This document shows, piece by piece, positions 6,911 to 14,891 of a DNA stretch of 27,463 bases (position 1 is the stretch's first letter; every line of letters begins with the position of its first letter). The DNA lies in IMG/VR virus record IMGVR_UViG_3300037485_001103, positions 1 through 27,463 of that record; one strand, 5' to 3'. The translations under genes and the position numbers were made by a program. Origin of the DNA: a virus. The notes beneath the pieces were generated by a model. That model was not told the DNA's origin. It saw only the letters and a program-made list of their open reading frames with translations, and did not search any database.

Positions 6911-8461
6911 ATGGCGAAGCGTAAGACCACCGCACGGCGCACGGGCCGCAAGGTCACGGCGGGCATCCCCAAGCCCATCGTGAAGCAGCCCATCAGCACC
7001 AACAGCGCGATGAATGCGCTGACGCCGGCCGAGCGCCCCCGCGGCCCGCTGCCGCCTCCGATGGAGCGCGGCATGACCTTCCCGCTCGCCACGAGCGTGG
7101 AGGTCCAGCGGTCGTTCTTCACCACGGCCGACAAGCTGCTGAAGAACAGCAGCCTCGCCTATCGCCTCAACCCGCAGTACCAGATGATGATGCGGGCGGA
7201 CGCCGACATCGAGGGCGTCCTGCGGTCGCTCCAGGTCACGCTGGCCGGCCTCGAGTGGGCGGTCGTCGCCGAGGACGAGAAGGACCCCCGGGCGGTCGAG
7301 CTCGCCGAGCGCGTGGCCAAGGTCTTCGACCGCATGCCCCGCCGAGCCGACTTCGTCCGCTCCATGCACGAGGCGGTCTGGTACGGCAACAGCGCGGCCA
7401 ACATCGTCTACCGCCCGGACGCTTTGACGGGCGTCGCGGTCAAGGAGTGGTTCCCGTTCCACCCCGACACCCTCGCCTACGACCAGCGAGGCAACCTCGC
7501 CATGAAGGTCGGCGTCGAGTACATGAACAACCCCGAGAGCTCGACCAACATCGGCTTCGACGCCCGGGTGCACATCTTCAACGAGGTCGAGCGGGCGGCC
7601 GTGGTCCTGCACCGCGTCTTCGTGGCGGCCCCGGACTTCAACGACCCGAACAGCACCGAGAGCATCTACCGCGGCGTCGGCGCCCGGGACATCTGCTGGT
7701 TCATGTGGCTGGCGAAGCAGGAGATCCTCCAGGACGCCATCACCTACGCCGAGCGGTACGCGATGGGCATTCGCGTCGGCTACTACCCACTCGGCCAAGA
7801 TGCTGGGCAGCAGATGATGGAGCAGGTGCTGGCGAACCTGACGAACGACAACAGCGTCCTGCTGCCGCAGTCGGGCACCGAGAAGATCTACGACATCGAC
7901 ATCAAGGAGCCGAACAGCGGCCGGGCTGCGGTGTTCATGGACCTCGTGAACTGGTTCAGCGCCAAGCTTAAGGAGGCCATCGTCGGGCAGAGCCTGACGA
8001 GCGAGGCGCATGGCACGGGCCTCGGCTCGGGCGTTGCCGACCTGCACGCCGACACGCTGTCCCGGATCATCCGCTACCACGCCGACGCGCTGGCCGACAG
8101 CATGACGAACGACTTCGTCAAGGTCGTGGCCCGCATGATGGGCGCGACGGCCGAGGAGGCCGCCGGCATCCGCTTCGTCTTTGCGCCCGAGCGCCCGGAC
8201 CCGAAGGAGCGACTCGAGGCCATCGAGAAGTTCGTGGCGCTGGGCGGCAAGGTCGCCGAGCGCGAGGTCCGCGACCTGCTGGGCCTGTCCGAGCCGACCG
8301 AGGATGACAAGGTGCTTGGCGGCGAAACGGGCATGGCCGAGCCGGACGCCCTGTCCAGCCTGCTCAAGACGCCGATGCCACCCGAGGAGGGACAGCCGTC
8401 CGAAGGCACACCGCCCGCGGAGGGCGCCCCTCGGGCCTTCAGCCGCCGCTCGTGGTGGTAA
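6911..8461 (+). CDS. Portal protein, Mu gp29-like (DUF935 family)
   Basis: The portal forms the dodecameric ring at the head vertex through which DNA enters and leaves. The start at ATG 6911 has gagg just upstream; the frame is open to 6683 but that part overlaps another gene. The product is 516 residues, close to Mu gp29. Family-like features are the LEWAVVAED segment after DIEGVLRSL, the EILQDAITYAERYAMGIRVGYYP block, and AIVGQSLTSEAHGTGLGSG followed by a helical stretch with HADTLSRIIRYHADAL. This last is the QTLTS-type signature of DUF935 portals. The C-terminus is Pro/Glu-rich and ends RRSWW. GC is high, like the rest of the head block. The MuF gene follows after 3 nt. Confidence 0.92.
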   Translation: MAKRKTTARRTGRKVTAGIPKPIVKQPISTNSAMNALTPAERPRGPLPPPMERGMTFPLATSVEVQRSFFTTADKLLKNSSLAYRLNPQYQMMMRADADIEGVLRSLQVTLAGLEWAVVAEDEKDPRAVELAERVAKVFDRMPRRADFVRSMHEAVWYGNSAANIVYRPDALTGVAVKEWFPFHPDTLAYDQRGNLAMKVGVEYMNNPESSTNIGFDARVHIFNEVERAAVVLHRVFVAAPDFNDPNSTESIYRGVGARDICWFMWLAKQEILQDAITYAERYAMGIRVGYYPLGQDAGQQMMEQVLANLTNDNSVLLPQSGTEKIYDIDIKEPNSGRAAVFMDLVNWFSAKLKEAIVGQSLTSEAHGTGLGSGVADLHADTLSRIIRYHADALADSMTNDFVKVVARMMGATAEEAAGIRFVFAPERPDPKERLEAIEKFVALGGKVAEREVRDLLGLSEPTEDDKVLGGETGMAEPDALSSLLKTPMPPEEGQPSEGTPPAEGAPRAFSRRSWW

Positions 8462-8464
8462 GGC

Positions 8465-9538
8465 ATGGCAAAGGCGGCCGACATCCCCAGTTTGATGCAG
8501 GACGTGCTCCGTGACGGGGCCGACGCCTACCGGGCAGCCATTGCCGCCCAGATCGCCGGGCAGGACGCCAACAAGGCGTGGGACGCATGGGAGCAGGACA
8601 CGGCTGCCCTGCTGCTGGCGTCGTGGGTGGCGGGCGCCGCCGACAGCCTCAAGACCGCCGGCGTGCCATTGGCCGCCCCCAAGCCCGTCCAGTTCGCCGA
8701 GGATGACGCCCTGCTGGACTTCGAGCCAGGGGCCGCCCGGGAAATGATCCGCCGCTGGATGGCGACCGTGCCCCTGACCAAAGCCCGGTGGCAGGACCTG
8801 ATCCGCAAGGCGCTCGAGGCCGCCAATGAGCTGCGCCGGGACGAGCAGCAGACCGCCGTCCAGAAGATGGCCGACCGCAGCCCCCAGTTCCGGGCGCTGG
8901 TCTATCCCGATCAGATCCCTGCGGACGTCCAAGTGCGCCGCACCCCCGGGGTCGGCAAGGCGGCGCAGGAGGCGTTCTTCGTCTCGGGCATGACCCAACG
9001 ACAGACCGAGCAGCTCCGAGACCTCTTGGGAAAAGTAGTGCGCGGGCAGGAGACCCGCGACAAGGCCACCAAGAAGCTGCGGCAGATGGGTCTAGCTGAG
9101 TTCATTGAGCAGGCCGAGGAAGTGCTCAAGGTCGGCGATGACCTGACCGCCGCCCGGCTCGAGACCGTCTACCGGACTAATCTGAACCGGGCTGCCTCGC
9201 AGGGTCGATTGGACGTCTGCCGTGACCCGGTCGCCAAGAAGTTCGTCCCCCTGATGCAGTACCGGGCGACGAAGGACCGCCGAACCCGCGAAACGCACAA
9301 GGCGATGGACGGCTACGTGGCGACCACCGAGATGATCGACGCTATGGGGATCGCCACGCCGGCGGGCTTCCAGTGCCGATGCAGCTGGTCACCCGTGCCC
9401 ATCGCAACCGCCGTCAACCGTGGCTGGTGCGACCGCGACGGCAACCCGAACCTCGATCTGATCCAGCAGCACAACGCGCAGCGGCAGCGCCTCATCGACT
9501 CCGGACAGTTCCCCGACCCAGGCTTCATCGCCGGATGA
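8465..9538 (+). CDS. Minor head protein, Mu gpF / SPP1 gp7-like (MuF domain)
   Basis: A 357-residue head-morphogenesis protein. The N-terminal two thirds are helical with many Ala, Gln and Arg residues. The C-terminal MuF domain shows the usual succession: RLETVYRTNLNRAASQGR, then MQYRATKDRRTRETHKAMDG, then AGFQCRCSWSPVP, with the conserved Cys-x-Cys. In related phages this protein associates with the portal and is packaged in the head or aids prohead assembly. It starts 3 nt after the portal stop with aagg upstream. Its stop overlaps the ATG at 9535 (ATGA), giving the order portal, MuF, protease/scaffold seen in Mu-like and SPP1-like head modules. Confidence 0.9.
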   Translation: MAKAADIPSLMQDVLRDGADAYRAAIAAQIAGQDANKAWDAWEQDTAALLLASWVAGAADSLKTAGVPLAAPKPVQFAEDDALLDFEPGAAREMIRRWMATVPLTKARWQDLIRKALEAANELRRDEQQTAVQKMADRSPQFRALVYPDQIPADVQVRRTPGVGKAAQEAFFVSGMTQRQTEQLRDLLGKVVRGQETRDKATKKLRQMGLAEFIEQAEEVLKVGDDLTAARLETVYRTNLNRAASQGRLDVCRDPVAKKFVPLMQYRATKDRRTRETHKAMDGYVATTEMIDAMGIATPAGFQCRCSWSPVPIATAVNRGWCDRDGNPNLDLIQQHNAQRQRLIDSGQFPDPGFIAG

Positions 9539-11172
9539 TCCCGACGCCAAGCGCGGCATCCCTTCCGTCCCCACGCATCCCCCGTACCTTCAAACCGATG
9601 GCAGACATCGACCTCAAGCCCACGCAGGAGATGGCGGACAACGCCGCCCGCGGCCTTTCGCTCCGTGAGAAGCACGGACGAGGCGGCACCGAGGTCGGCG
9701 TCGCTCGCGCCCGCGACCTCAAGAACCGCACGAACCTGTCTCCCGAGACGGTGCGCCGGATGGACTCCTTCTTCGCCCGCCATGCGGTCGATAAGGAGGG
9801 CGAGGGATGGGGCAAGGACTCTGCCGGATGGATTGCGTTCCTTTTGTGGGGCGGCCAGGCTGGCAAGGATTGGGCAGCGCGAAAGGCGAAGGAGATTGAC
9901 CGCGCCGATGGCAAGGTCGAGAACAGCCGCGCCGAGCGCCCGTCCCATCGCGTGACCCCCGGCGACGGCTCGGTCACCATTCACGACCTCGAGGTCTTCT
10001 GCGCCTACGACCCGCGCATTGACGGCGACAGCGACGAGGAGCTGGCGACCTTCGACAATGAGCGCGTCCGTGGCATCGTGGAAGGCACGCTCAAGTACAT
10101 GGCGAAGGGGTCTATGCCCCGCCTCGTCGTGATGCACGAGCGCGACGGCCAGGAGCCGAAGAGCTCCGTTGGCCGATTCACCAAGCTCCGGTATGAGGAG
10201 CGCCAAGGCGTTGGGTACATCGTCGGGGATTGCGAGGTGGAGCGCAGCGTGTTCGACAAGCTGCTCGCCACCAACGCCTTCCCCCGGCGCAGCGCGGAGA
10301 TCTGGCCGGAGCAGAACCACCTGTCCGAGGTGGCCCTGCTGGGGCGCGAGACGCCCCGACGGCCCCTCCCGGATACGCACTTTGGCCGCGCCGGCGCTCC
10401 GGTGCGGTTTGCTCGTTCTCTCCGCTTCGACATGGGAACGGTCGGCGGCGGGCTTTCCACGTTCGTTCCCGGTACGAAGGACACCCACCAAATGGACGAC
10501 CTGCACAAGGAGGTCGCCTCCCTGAAGGCCGCGATGGACGAGATGAAGGACGCCATGAAGCGTGCCTTCGCCGCCGACGAGGCCGAGGACGGCGACAAGA
10601 AGGAAGAGATGGCGGCCGAGGACATGCTGACCCAGCAGTTCGCGGCCGAGGATGAGGACAAGATGGAGTGCGCCGAGGACGGCGTGCACATCGACATCGG
10701 CAGCCACCTCGGCGAGGATGATGAGGAAGGCGACGAGGAGGACGGCGCGGAGATGGCTATGGGCGGCGACAAGCGCCTGCTGGCCACCCGTCCCGGCAAG
10801 CCCGACGTCTTCGCGCTCCGTCGTGAGAACGCCAAGATGGCCCGCGAGCTTGGCGCGATCAAGGCCGAGCTGAAGAAGGCCGAGTTCACCCGCGAGATCG
10901 ACACGCTCGAGGCCGAGGGCTACCGCATCCCGGCCGCCCAGCGCCCGCGCCTGATCGCGGAGCTGATGACGAGCGGAAACCCCCAGGAGACCATCGACTG
11001 CTGGCGCGAGCTGTTCGCCCGCGACCCGATGGGCGTCCGCATCGACATGAGCCGCGCAGCCGCCCCCTCGGGCGACCTGGACGGCTCCGAGATCTCCGCG
11101 CTGGTCCGCGAGTTCGCGGGCAAGCCGGAGGAGTTCAAGAAGGCCATCAACACCCGCCTCAAGAAGCGGTAA
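9535..11172 (+). CDS. Capsid maturation protease and scaffold fusion protein
   Basis: With ATG 9535, coupled to the MuF stop by ATGA, the protein is 545 residues; ATG 9598 is an alternative (524 residues). Residues about 30-120 form a compact domain with KHGRGGTEVGVARARDLKN, RRMDSFFARH and GWGKDSAGWIAFLLWGG. I have seen this module in other phage proteins, without known function. Residues about 140-300 look like a Mu gpI-type protease region (HERDG, SSVGRF, FPRRSAEIWPE, EVALLGRETPRRP). The last ~230 residues are scaffold-like: a coiled coil (LHKEVASLKAAMDEMKDAMK), a long acidic tract rich in Asp/Glu, then a helical C-terminus. An internal ATG at 10432 (Met300) would give a scaffold-only product. 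Right after it, VGGGLSTFVP copies the capsid N-terminus. Catalytic residues cannot be assigned with confidence. Confidence 0.75.
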   Translation: MIPTPSAASLPSPRIPRTFKPMADIDLKPTQEMADNAARGLSLREKHGRGGTEVGVARARDLKNRTNLSPETVRRMDSFFARHAVDKEGEGWGKDSAGWIAFLLWGGQAGKDWAARKAKEIDRADGKVENSRAERPSHRVTPGDGSVTIHDLEVFCAYDPRIDGDSDEELATFDNERVRGIVEGTLKYMAKGSMPRLVVMHERDGQEPKSSVGRFTKLRYEERQGVGYIVGDCEVERSVFDKLLATNAFPRRSAEIWPEQNHLSEVALLGRETPRRPLPDTHFGRAGAPVRFARSLRFDMGTVGGGLSTFVPGTKDTHQMDDLHKEVASLKAAMDEMKDAMKRAFAADEAEDGDKKEEMAAEDMLTQQFAAEDEDKMECAEDGVHIDIGSHLGEDDEEGDEEDGAEMAMGGDKRLLATRPGKPDVFALRRENAKMARELGAIKAELKKAEFTREIDTLEAEGYRIPAAQRPRLIAELMTSGNPQETIDCWRELFARDPMGVRIDMSRAAAPSGDLDGSEISALVREFAGKPEEFKKAINTRLKKR

Positions 11173-11190
11173 TCAAGGAAGGACACTCAC

Positions 11191-11583
11191 ATGGCAGACT
11201 TCGGTTTCATCCCCAACCTCATCGCGGGCGGCAACATCAACCCGTTCCGCTTCGTTGAGATCTCGACCAGCGCGGCCTTCACGGGCACGCAGGCGAACGC
11301 CGCGTCCGACAACATCGTCGGCGTGACGGACGGCTCGGTCTACAAGTTCGACGCCAGCCTGAACGCCGTCGCCGGCACGCAGATCAGCCTCCAGCCGACC
11401 AACACCGTGCAGGTCGAGGCCGCGACTGGTGGCGTCACCATCGGTTGCTACCTGACGTCGGACGCTGACGGCAAGGCCCTCAAGACCACGACCTCTGGGC
11501 AGGTCGCTTACTACATCGCCCTCGAGGCGGCAAACGCGGGCGAGATCTTCCGCGCTTTCCGCATCGGCCCGCGCACCCTCTGA
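11191..11583 (+). CDS. Head decoration protein
   Basis: A 130-residue protein just upstream of the major capsid gene, preceded by aaggaaggac. It is beta-rich with Gly/Thr/Ala turns. Features are PNLIAGGNINPFRFVEI, GVTDGS, a TQISLQ strand, TIGCYLTSDADGK and an AGEIFRAFRIG ending. Size, fold impression and position between scaffold and capsid genes match phage capsid-stabilising decoration proteins (DUF2190-like). The same domain recurs at the N-terminus of the fusion encoded at 4277-5527, so the genome holds two paralogues, one plain and one with an added C-terminal domain. Confidence 0.75.
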   Translation: MADFGFIPNLIAGGNINPFRFVEISTSAAFTGTQANAASDNIVGVTDGSVYKFDASLNAVAGTQISLQPTNTVQVEAATGGVTIGCYLTSDADGKALKTTTSGQVAYYIALEAANAGEIFRAFRIGPRTL

Positions 11584-11610
11584 ACCTGACCCCAGAAAGG
11601 AGTCACACAC

Positions 11611-12666
11611 ATGGCTTTCTACGCAGTCGGCGGTGGTCTTTCGACCTACGTGCCGAGCACCAACGACCTCGCCACGGGCGCTCTCCAGGTGGAGTTCACC
11701 CGTACGGTCAACTCGTTCGCCCTCACGCGCTACGCGCAGCTCGTCCCGACCAGCAAGATGTCGGGCTACTACCTGCGCCAGGACGTGTCGGACAACGTCC
11801 GCATCACGGACGCCAACGAGTTCGTCTGGCCGCTGGGCAATGACCGCCCGACGGGCAAGCAGAACTCGTTCGAGTTCCTGCCCTACACCACGCAGCGCTT
11901 CACCTTCCCGTTCTACATCCCGCAGGAGACGTCGAACCAGGCGGCGTGGGATGTGGTGGCGCAGCACGCCCGCAGCAAGATGCAGCTGGCGATGACCCGG
12001 CGCACGCAGGCCGCGGCGACCACCCTCGCGGACAGCAACAGCTGGACCTCGAGCGGCAACTACGCGGCGTTCTGCAACAGCAGCCCGCTGTCCATCGGCG
12101 CTGGCTCGCAGTGGACCACGTCCACCACGAGCAACAACTACATCCAGAAGACGATCCGCGCCGTCCTCCAGCGCGTGTCGCAGACCTCGGGCGGCGCCGT
12201 CAGCCCGAACCAGCTGATCATGGTGATCAGCCCCGCGGTCGCCGTCGCCATCGCCGGCACCGAGGAAGTCCAGAGCTACGTGAAGAACTACGGCGCCGCG
12301 CTGTCGTTCCTCCAGGGCTCGGACACTTTCGCCCGCTGGGGCGTCCCGCCCACCCTGTTCGGCCTCGGCGACGTCGTGGTCGATGACTCGGTGGTCGTGA
12401 CCTCCAAGAAGGGCGGCACGCTGGCCACGTCGTGGGTGCTCGGCAACGGCGCCTACTTCGTGAGCCGTCCGGGCGGTCTGGTCGGCGTCGAGGGTTCGAC
12501 CTCGTTCGCCACCCTCCAGATCTTCGCCTACGAGGACATGACGGTCGAGAACTGGAACGACCCGTACAACCGCCGCATGGAGGGTCGCGTGATCGACAAC
12601 TCCACGCCGGCCGTGGTCGCGCCCGTCGGTGGCTTCGCCATCGGCAACGTCCTCGCCGCCTCGTAA
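11611..12666 (+). CDS. Major capsid protein (HK97-fold candidate)
   Basis: A 351-residue protein with the strongest ribosome site in the head block (agaaaggag, 11595-11603), fitting a highly expressed product. It follows protease/scaffold and decoration genes, where the capsid gene is expected. The sequence shows a flexible N-arm (residues 1-20, including VGGGLSTYVP), an E-loop-like region near PLGNDRPTGKQNSFEFLPY, a long helix region (QAAWDVVAQHARSKMQLAMTRR) and C-terminal beta segments (VVVDDSVVVTSKK, WVLGNGAYFVSRPGG). Length and order suit HK97-fold proteins. I identify it by context and architecture, not by a known family signature. A strong hairpin follows the stop. Confidence 0.85.
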   Translation: MAFYAVGGGLSTYVPSTNDLATGALQVEFTRTVNSFALTRYAQLVPTSKMSGYYLRQDVSDNVRITDANEFVWPLGNDRPTGKQNSFEFLPYTTQRFTFPFYIPQETSNQAAWDVVAQHARSKMQLAMTRRTQAAATTLADSNSWTSSGNYAAFCNSSPLSIGAGSQWTTSTTSNNYIQKTIRAVLQRVSQTSGGAVSPNQLIMVISPAVAVAIAGTEEVQSYVKNYGAALSFLQGSDTFARWGVPPTLFGLGDVVVDDSVVVTSKKGGTLATSWVLGNGAYFVSRPGGLVGVEGSTSFATLQIFAYEDMTVENWNDPYNRRMEGRVIDNSTPAVVAPVGGFAIGNVLAAS

Positions 12667-12693
12667 GTTCCCCCCCACCCATCGCCGCACGCT

Positions 12694-12717
12694 GGGGGAG
12701 GCCTTCGGGCCTCCCCC
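12694..12717 (+). terminator. Strong hairpin after the capsid gene (terminator or mRNA-stabilising stem)
   Basis: A perfect 10-bp GC-rich stem, gggggaggcc / ggcctccccc, closed by a TTCG tetraloop, begins 28 nt after the capsid stop codon. TTCG on a C-G closing pair is an exceptionally stable loop in RNA. There is no following T-run, so classical rho-independent termination is doubtful. It may attenuate transcription into the joining genes or protect capsid mRNA from 3' decay. Confidence 0.75.
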
Positions 12718-12740
12718 GGCGCACGGCGCGGAGGCTTCCG

Positions 12741-13232
12741 ATGGCCGTTGCATATGCCGACTATGCCGACCTCGAGGCCGCGCTCGACTCGGTCATCATC
12801 GCCCAGCTGTGCGGCGACGCGGGCACCCCGATGCCGGGGCCAAACCCGATGACGACGTCCGCCATCGAGCGTGCATCGTCCGTGGTCCGTTCGTACGTCC
12901 GGGTCGGAGAGATCTACACCGAGGTCGAGCTCGCGGTCTTGGCTGCTGCCAAGGACCCGCTGCTCGTCATGCTGACGGTGGACCTTGCCACCGAGTTCCT
13001 GTTCCAGCGCCGTGGCGCCAAGATCAGCCCGGCCATCGAGCAGCGGATCAAGCAAGCCTACACCTTCCTTGAAGGTCTGCGGGACGGCAAGATGCTGTTC
13101 GGCAGCGTGGCGTCAAACGCGCAGGCTGGCCTGCCCAACGTCGTGGCGGTGCCCCTGTCGAATCTGGCGTGGTACAACCAGGCCAGCAACTCCACCTTCT
13201 TCCCGCCTCGACGGGGCACGACATACCCGTGA
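12741..13232 (+). CDS. Head-tail adaptor, Mu gp36-like (DUF1320)
   Basis: A 163-residue protein starting at ATG 12741, with cggagg 7 nt upstream. It opens AVAYADYADLEAAL, the usual start of gp36/DUF1320 proteins, and continues with helices (SAIERASSVVRSYVR, LLVMLTVDLATEFLF). The family sits directly after the capsid gene in Mu-like phages and is thought to join head completion and tail. Its C-terminus is Asn/Pro-rich. The following gene begins at the GTG overlapping this stop (GTGA, 13229-13232), which suggests translational coupling. Confidence 0.75.
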   Translation: MAVAYADYADLEAALDSVIIAQLCGDAGTPMPGPNPMTTSAIERASSVVRSYVRVGEIYTEVELAVLAAAKDPLLVMLTVDLATEFLFQRRGAKISPAIEQRIKQAYTFLEGLRDGKMLFGSVASNAQAGLPNVVAVPLSNLAWYNQASNSTFFPPRRGTTYP

Positions 13233-13903
13233 GTGCGTGGTCCCGCCGAGTCGCCGCAGCCCTGAAGAACACGCGCATCCGCCAAGGGATCGCGCAGCTC
13301 GCGGTGGCGTGGATGGAACGGCACATCAACGACAACCGCGGCCAGCCCCGCAAGGGTGCGCTGGGCGCGACGGGCGGGGGTCCGGATGGCGTGGAGCACA
13401 AGCCGCTGAAGCCCATGTTCGGGCGGAAGTGGATGAAGAGCAAGCCGAAGACCGGATTCAAGCGAAGCCGAACGGTCAGCTACATCGACAAGAACGGCAA
13501 GACGCGCCGGCGAACCGAGTACCTGATCGAGACCCCCGGCTACCGCAACGGCGGCCAGCCCCTGCGCGACACGGGGCGCCTTGCCAACAGCGTCAACGCC
13601 CGAAGCGAGCGACAGACCAACGGCATCCGCCTCGTGCTGCGTGGCCTGAAGTACGGCCTGTTCCAGGACATGGGTTTCAGCACGTCCGGGCCGAACTACA
13701 TCCCGCTGACGAAGCGAGGATCACGGTACAACAGCAGCAAGAGCGCCCGCGACGCCGGAATGCGGCCCGGGCAAGACTTCACGGGCAGCAAGAGGGGCGT
13801 GACCGTCCCCGGACGCCCGTTCCTTCTCCCCACCCGCAACGACAAGCACGACATCGGCGTCAGCATCAAGCTGGGCCTCGAGTCAATCCTGAAAGGCAAG
13901 TGA
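13229..13903 (+). CDS. Virion morphogenesis / tail completion protein (Mu gpG-like, Phage_tail_S type)
   Basis: A 224-residue protein. I choose the GTG at 13229 because it overlaps the upstream stop and gives a natural start, VSAWSRRVAAALKN. The protein is basic. The diagnostic segment is GGQPLRDTGRLANSVNA, followed by a strand (GIRLVLRGLKYGLFQDMG) and PGRPFLLP. The LRDTGRL motif and the later RPF motif mark the phage virion-morphogenesis and HK97 gp10-like joining families. They complete the head or tail end before joining. The C-terminal half has an unusually Ser/Arg/Lys-rich loop. The gene ends 1 nt before the tail-tube candidate starts. Confidence 0.75.
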   Translation: MSAWSRRVAAALKNTRIRQGIAQLAVAWMERHINDNRGQPRKGALGATGGGPDGVEHKPLKPMFGRKWMKSKPKTGFKRSRTVSYIDKNGKTRRRTEYLIETPGYRNGGQPLRDTGRLANSVNARSERQTNGIRLVLRGLKYGLFQDMGFSTSGPNYIPLTKRGSRYNSSKSARDAGMRPGQDFTGSKRGVTVPGRPFLLPTRNDKHDIGVSIKLGLESILKGK

Positions 13904-13904
13904 C

Positions 13905-14372
13905 ATGGCTACCGCGATTTACGTCCCCGGACCCACGCAGATCCTGATCAACGGCGCCGTCCTCGGCTACTCGGACAACGACAACCTGCCCGCCGTCCAG
14001 TTCACCGACTTCCAGCACGAGGTCAAGACGGTCTTGAGCGGACAGGCGCCGGAAGAAGTCGTGCTCCAGGGCACGGTCGCCCGCATCTCCATCGCCCTCG
14101 TGAAGTGGGACCCGACCGTCTACAACACCCTGCTCGCCGCCCAGCGTGGCTCGTACAACGCCAGCCCGGTGGGGCGTCGCATCATCACCGACGGCGCCTC
14201 GGTGCAGCTTCAGATCGACAGCATCGCGGGCACGCAGAACTACACGTTCAACTACGCCTTCCTCCAGCCCGAGGGCACGGGCGACTCGCAGTGGGGCAAC
14301 CGCGAGCGCGTGCTGACGGTCAACTTCATGGCGATCCCGGGCAGCACGGGCTTCTATACATACACTGCCTGA
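13905..14372 (+). CDS. Tail tube protein candidate
   Basis: A 155-residue protein with aaagg upstream and a TGACATG junction with the previous gene. It is beta-rich: TQILINGAVLGYSDNDN, EEVVLQGTVARISIALVKWD, ASVQLQIDSIAGTQNYTFNY and ERVLTVNFMAIPG. Its position, after the head-joining proteins and just before the frameshifting chaperone genes, is that of the major tail tube protein in long-tailed phages. The size and the pattern of long strands around a central loop suit a tube-type fold, but no family signature is certain. A tail-terminator or a different virion protein remains possible. Confidence 0.6.
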   Translation: MATAIYVPGPTQILINGAVLGYSDNDNLPAVQFTDFQHEVKTVLSGQAPEEVVLQGTVARISIALVKWDPTVYNTLLAAQRGSYNASPVGRRIITDGASVQLQIDSIAGTQNYTFNYAFLQPEGTGDSQWGNRERVLTVNFMAIPGSTGFYTYTA

Positions 14373-14373
14373 C

Positions 14374-14637
14374 ATGATCAACCTCTCCGACGAAGATGAT
14401 CCCATGCTGTTCGCGCTGACCCTTCCCTGCGGCCAGCTCGTGGTCCAGTACATGGAAGTGCTGGCGCTTCTCCAAGCCAAGGTGCCAGCCGGCACCGATC
14501 CCACCCCTGCACAGATCGTGGAGGGCGTGCGAGATGCGTGCCGCACGCCGGAGGTCGCCAAGCAGGCGGCCGACCATGTCATCCTTGCCGCCTGGGCGAG
14601 GATGAGCGGCCGAGTGCAGGCCGCGGGAAACGTCTAA
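14374..14637 (+). CDS. Tail assembly chaperone, short product (gpG-like)
   Basis: An 87-residue protein just downstream of the tube candidate. It is helical: MEVLALLQAKVP, PAQIVEGVRDACRTPEVAKQAADHVILAAWARM. The frame ends at TAA 14635-14637, right after the heptamer GGGAAAC at 14625-14631. This is the gene G position of the lambda G/G-T arrangement, where the short product and a longer -1 frameshift product together chaperone tape-measure and tube assembly. Sequence of these chaperones is poorly conserved. The assignment rests on position, length and the slippery site, which is unusually well formed here. Confidence 0.8.
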   Translation: MINLSDEDDPMLFALTLPCGQLVVQYMEVLALLQAKVPAGTDPTPAQIVEGVRDACRTPEVAKQAADHVILAAWARMSGRVQAAGNV

Positions 14638-14891
14638 GGGCGACCGCGAGGTTCCTCGCAGCCTACGGTCGCCTTCCCACCGAGTTCGATCCCGAGACTG
14701 CTATGGGCCTCATGGCGAACATCACCGCAGTCGAGAGCGCCAAGGCCATGACCTTTGCGCAGGGCATTTTCATCGCTCTCGGGGATGGCCGAGCGCAGGC
14801 GCAGGCGGTGTACGACATCACGGGCAGCAGCCGACTTGCACAGAAGATCGAGGTGCAGGCGATGATGCAGAAGGGGATGCAGAATGGCTAG
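14374..14891 (+). CDS. Tail assembly chaperone, -1 frameshift fusion product (gpGT-like)
   Basis: The inferred fusion product reads 14374-14631 in the first frame, slips back one base on GGGAAAC, then continues in the -1 frame from 14631 to the stop at 14889-14891. It comprises about 172 residues. The added part begins RLRATARFLAAYGRLP and contains NITAVESAKAMTFAQG and SSRLAQKIEVQAMMQKGM. The downstream frame has no good independent ribosome site, and its ATGs (for example 14703) are internal. The upstream frame alone would give the short chaperone. In lambda and many long-tailed phages the longer product binds the tape measure; the same role is likely here. The tail of this frame overlaps the next ATG at 14884. 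Confidence 0.75.
14625..14673 (+). promoter_or_regulatory. Programmed -1 ribosomal frameshift signal (slippery heptamer plus hairpin)
   Basis: The heptamer GGGAAAC (14625-14631) fits the X XXY YYZ rule in the zero frame (G GGA AAC). Seven nucleotides downstream begins an 8-bp stem, ggcgaccg (14639-14646) with cggtcgcc (14666-14673). It encloses an inner hairpin cgag/ctcg (14647-14650, 14655-14658) with a gttc loop. The zero-frame stop TAA lies 3 nt after the heptamer. Spacing and structure are those expected for efficient -1 frameshifting. Confidence 0.85.

Noticed and set aside
6872-8998. 708-codon minus-strand open frame opposite the portal and MuF genes
   Set aside because: Shadow of two well-supported genes. 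No motif, ribosome site or plausible product.
13169-13228. Earlier start for the virion-morphogenesis gene
   Set aside because: It would overlap the adaptor gene by 64 nt; GTG 13229 overlaps its stop by 4 nt, as elsewhere in the window.
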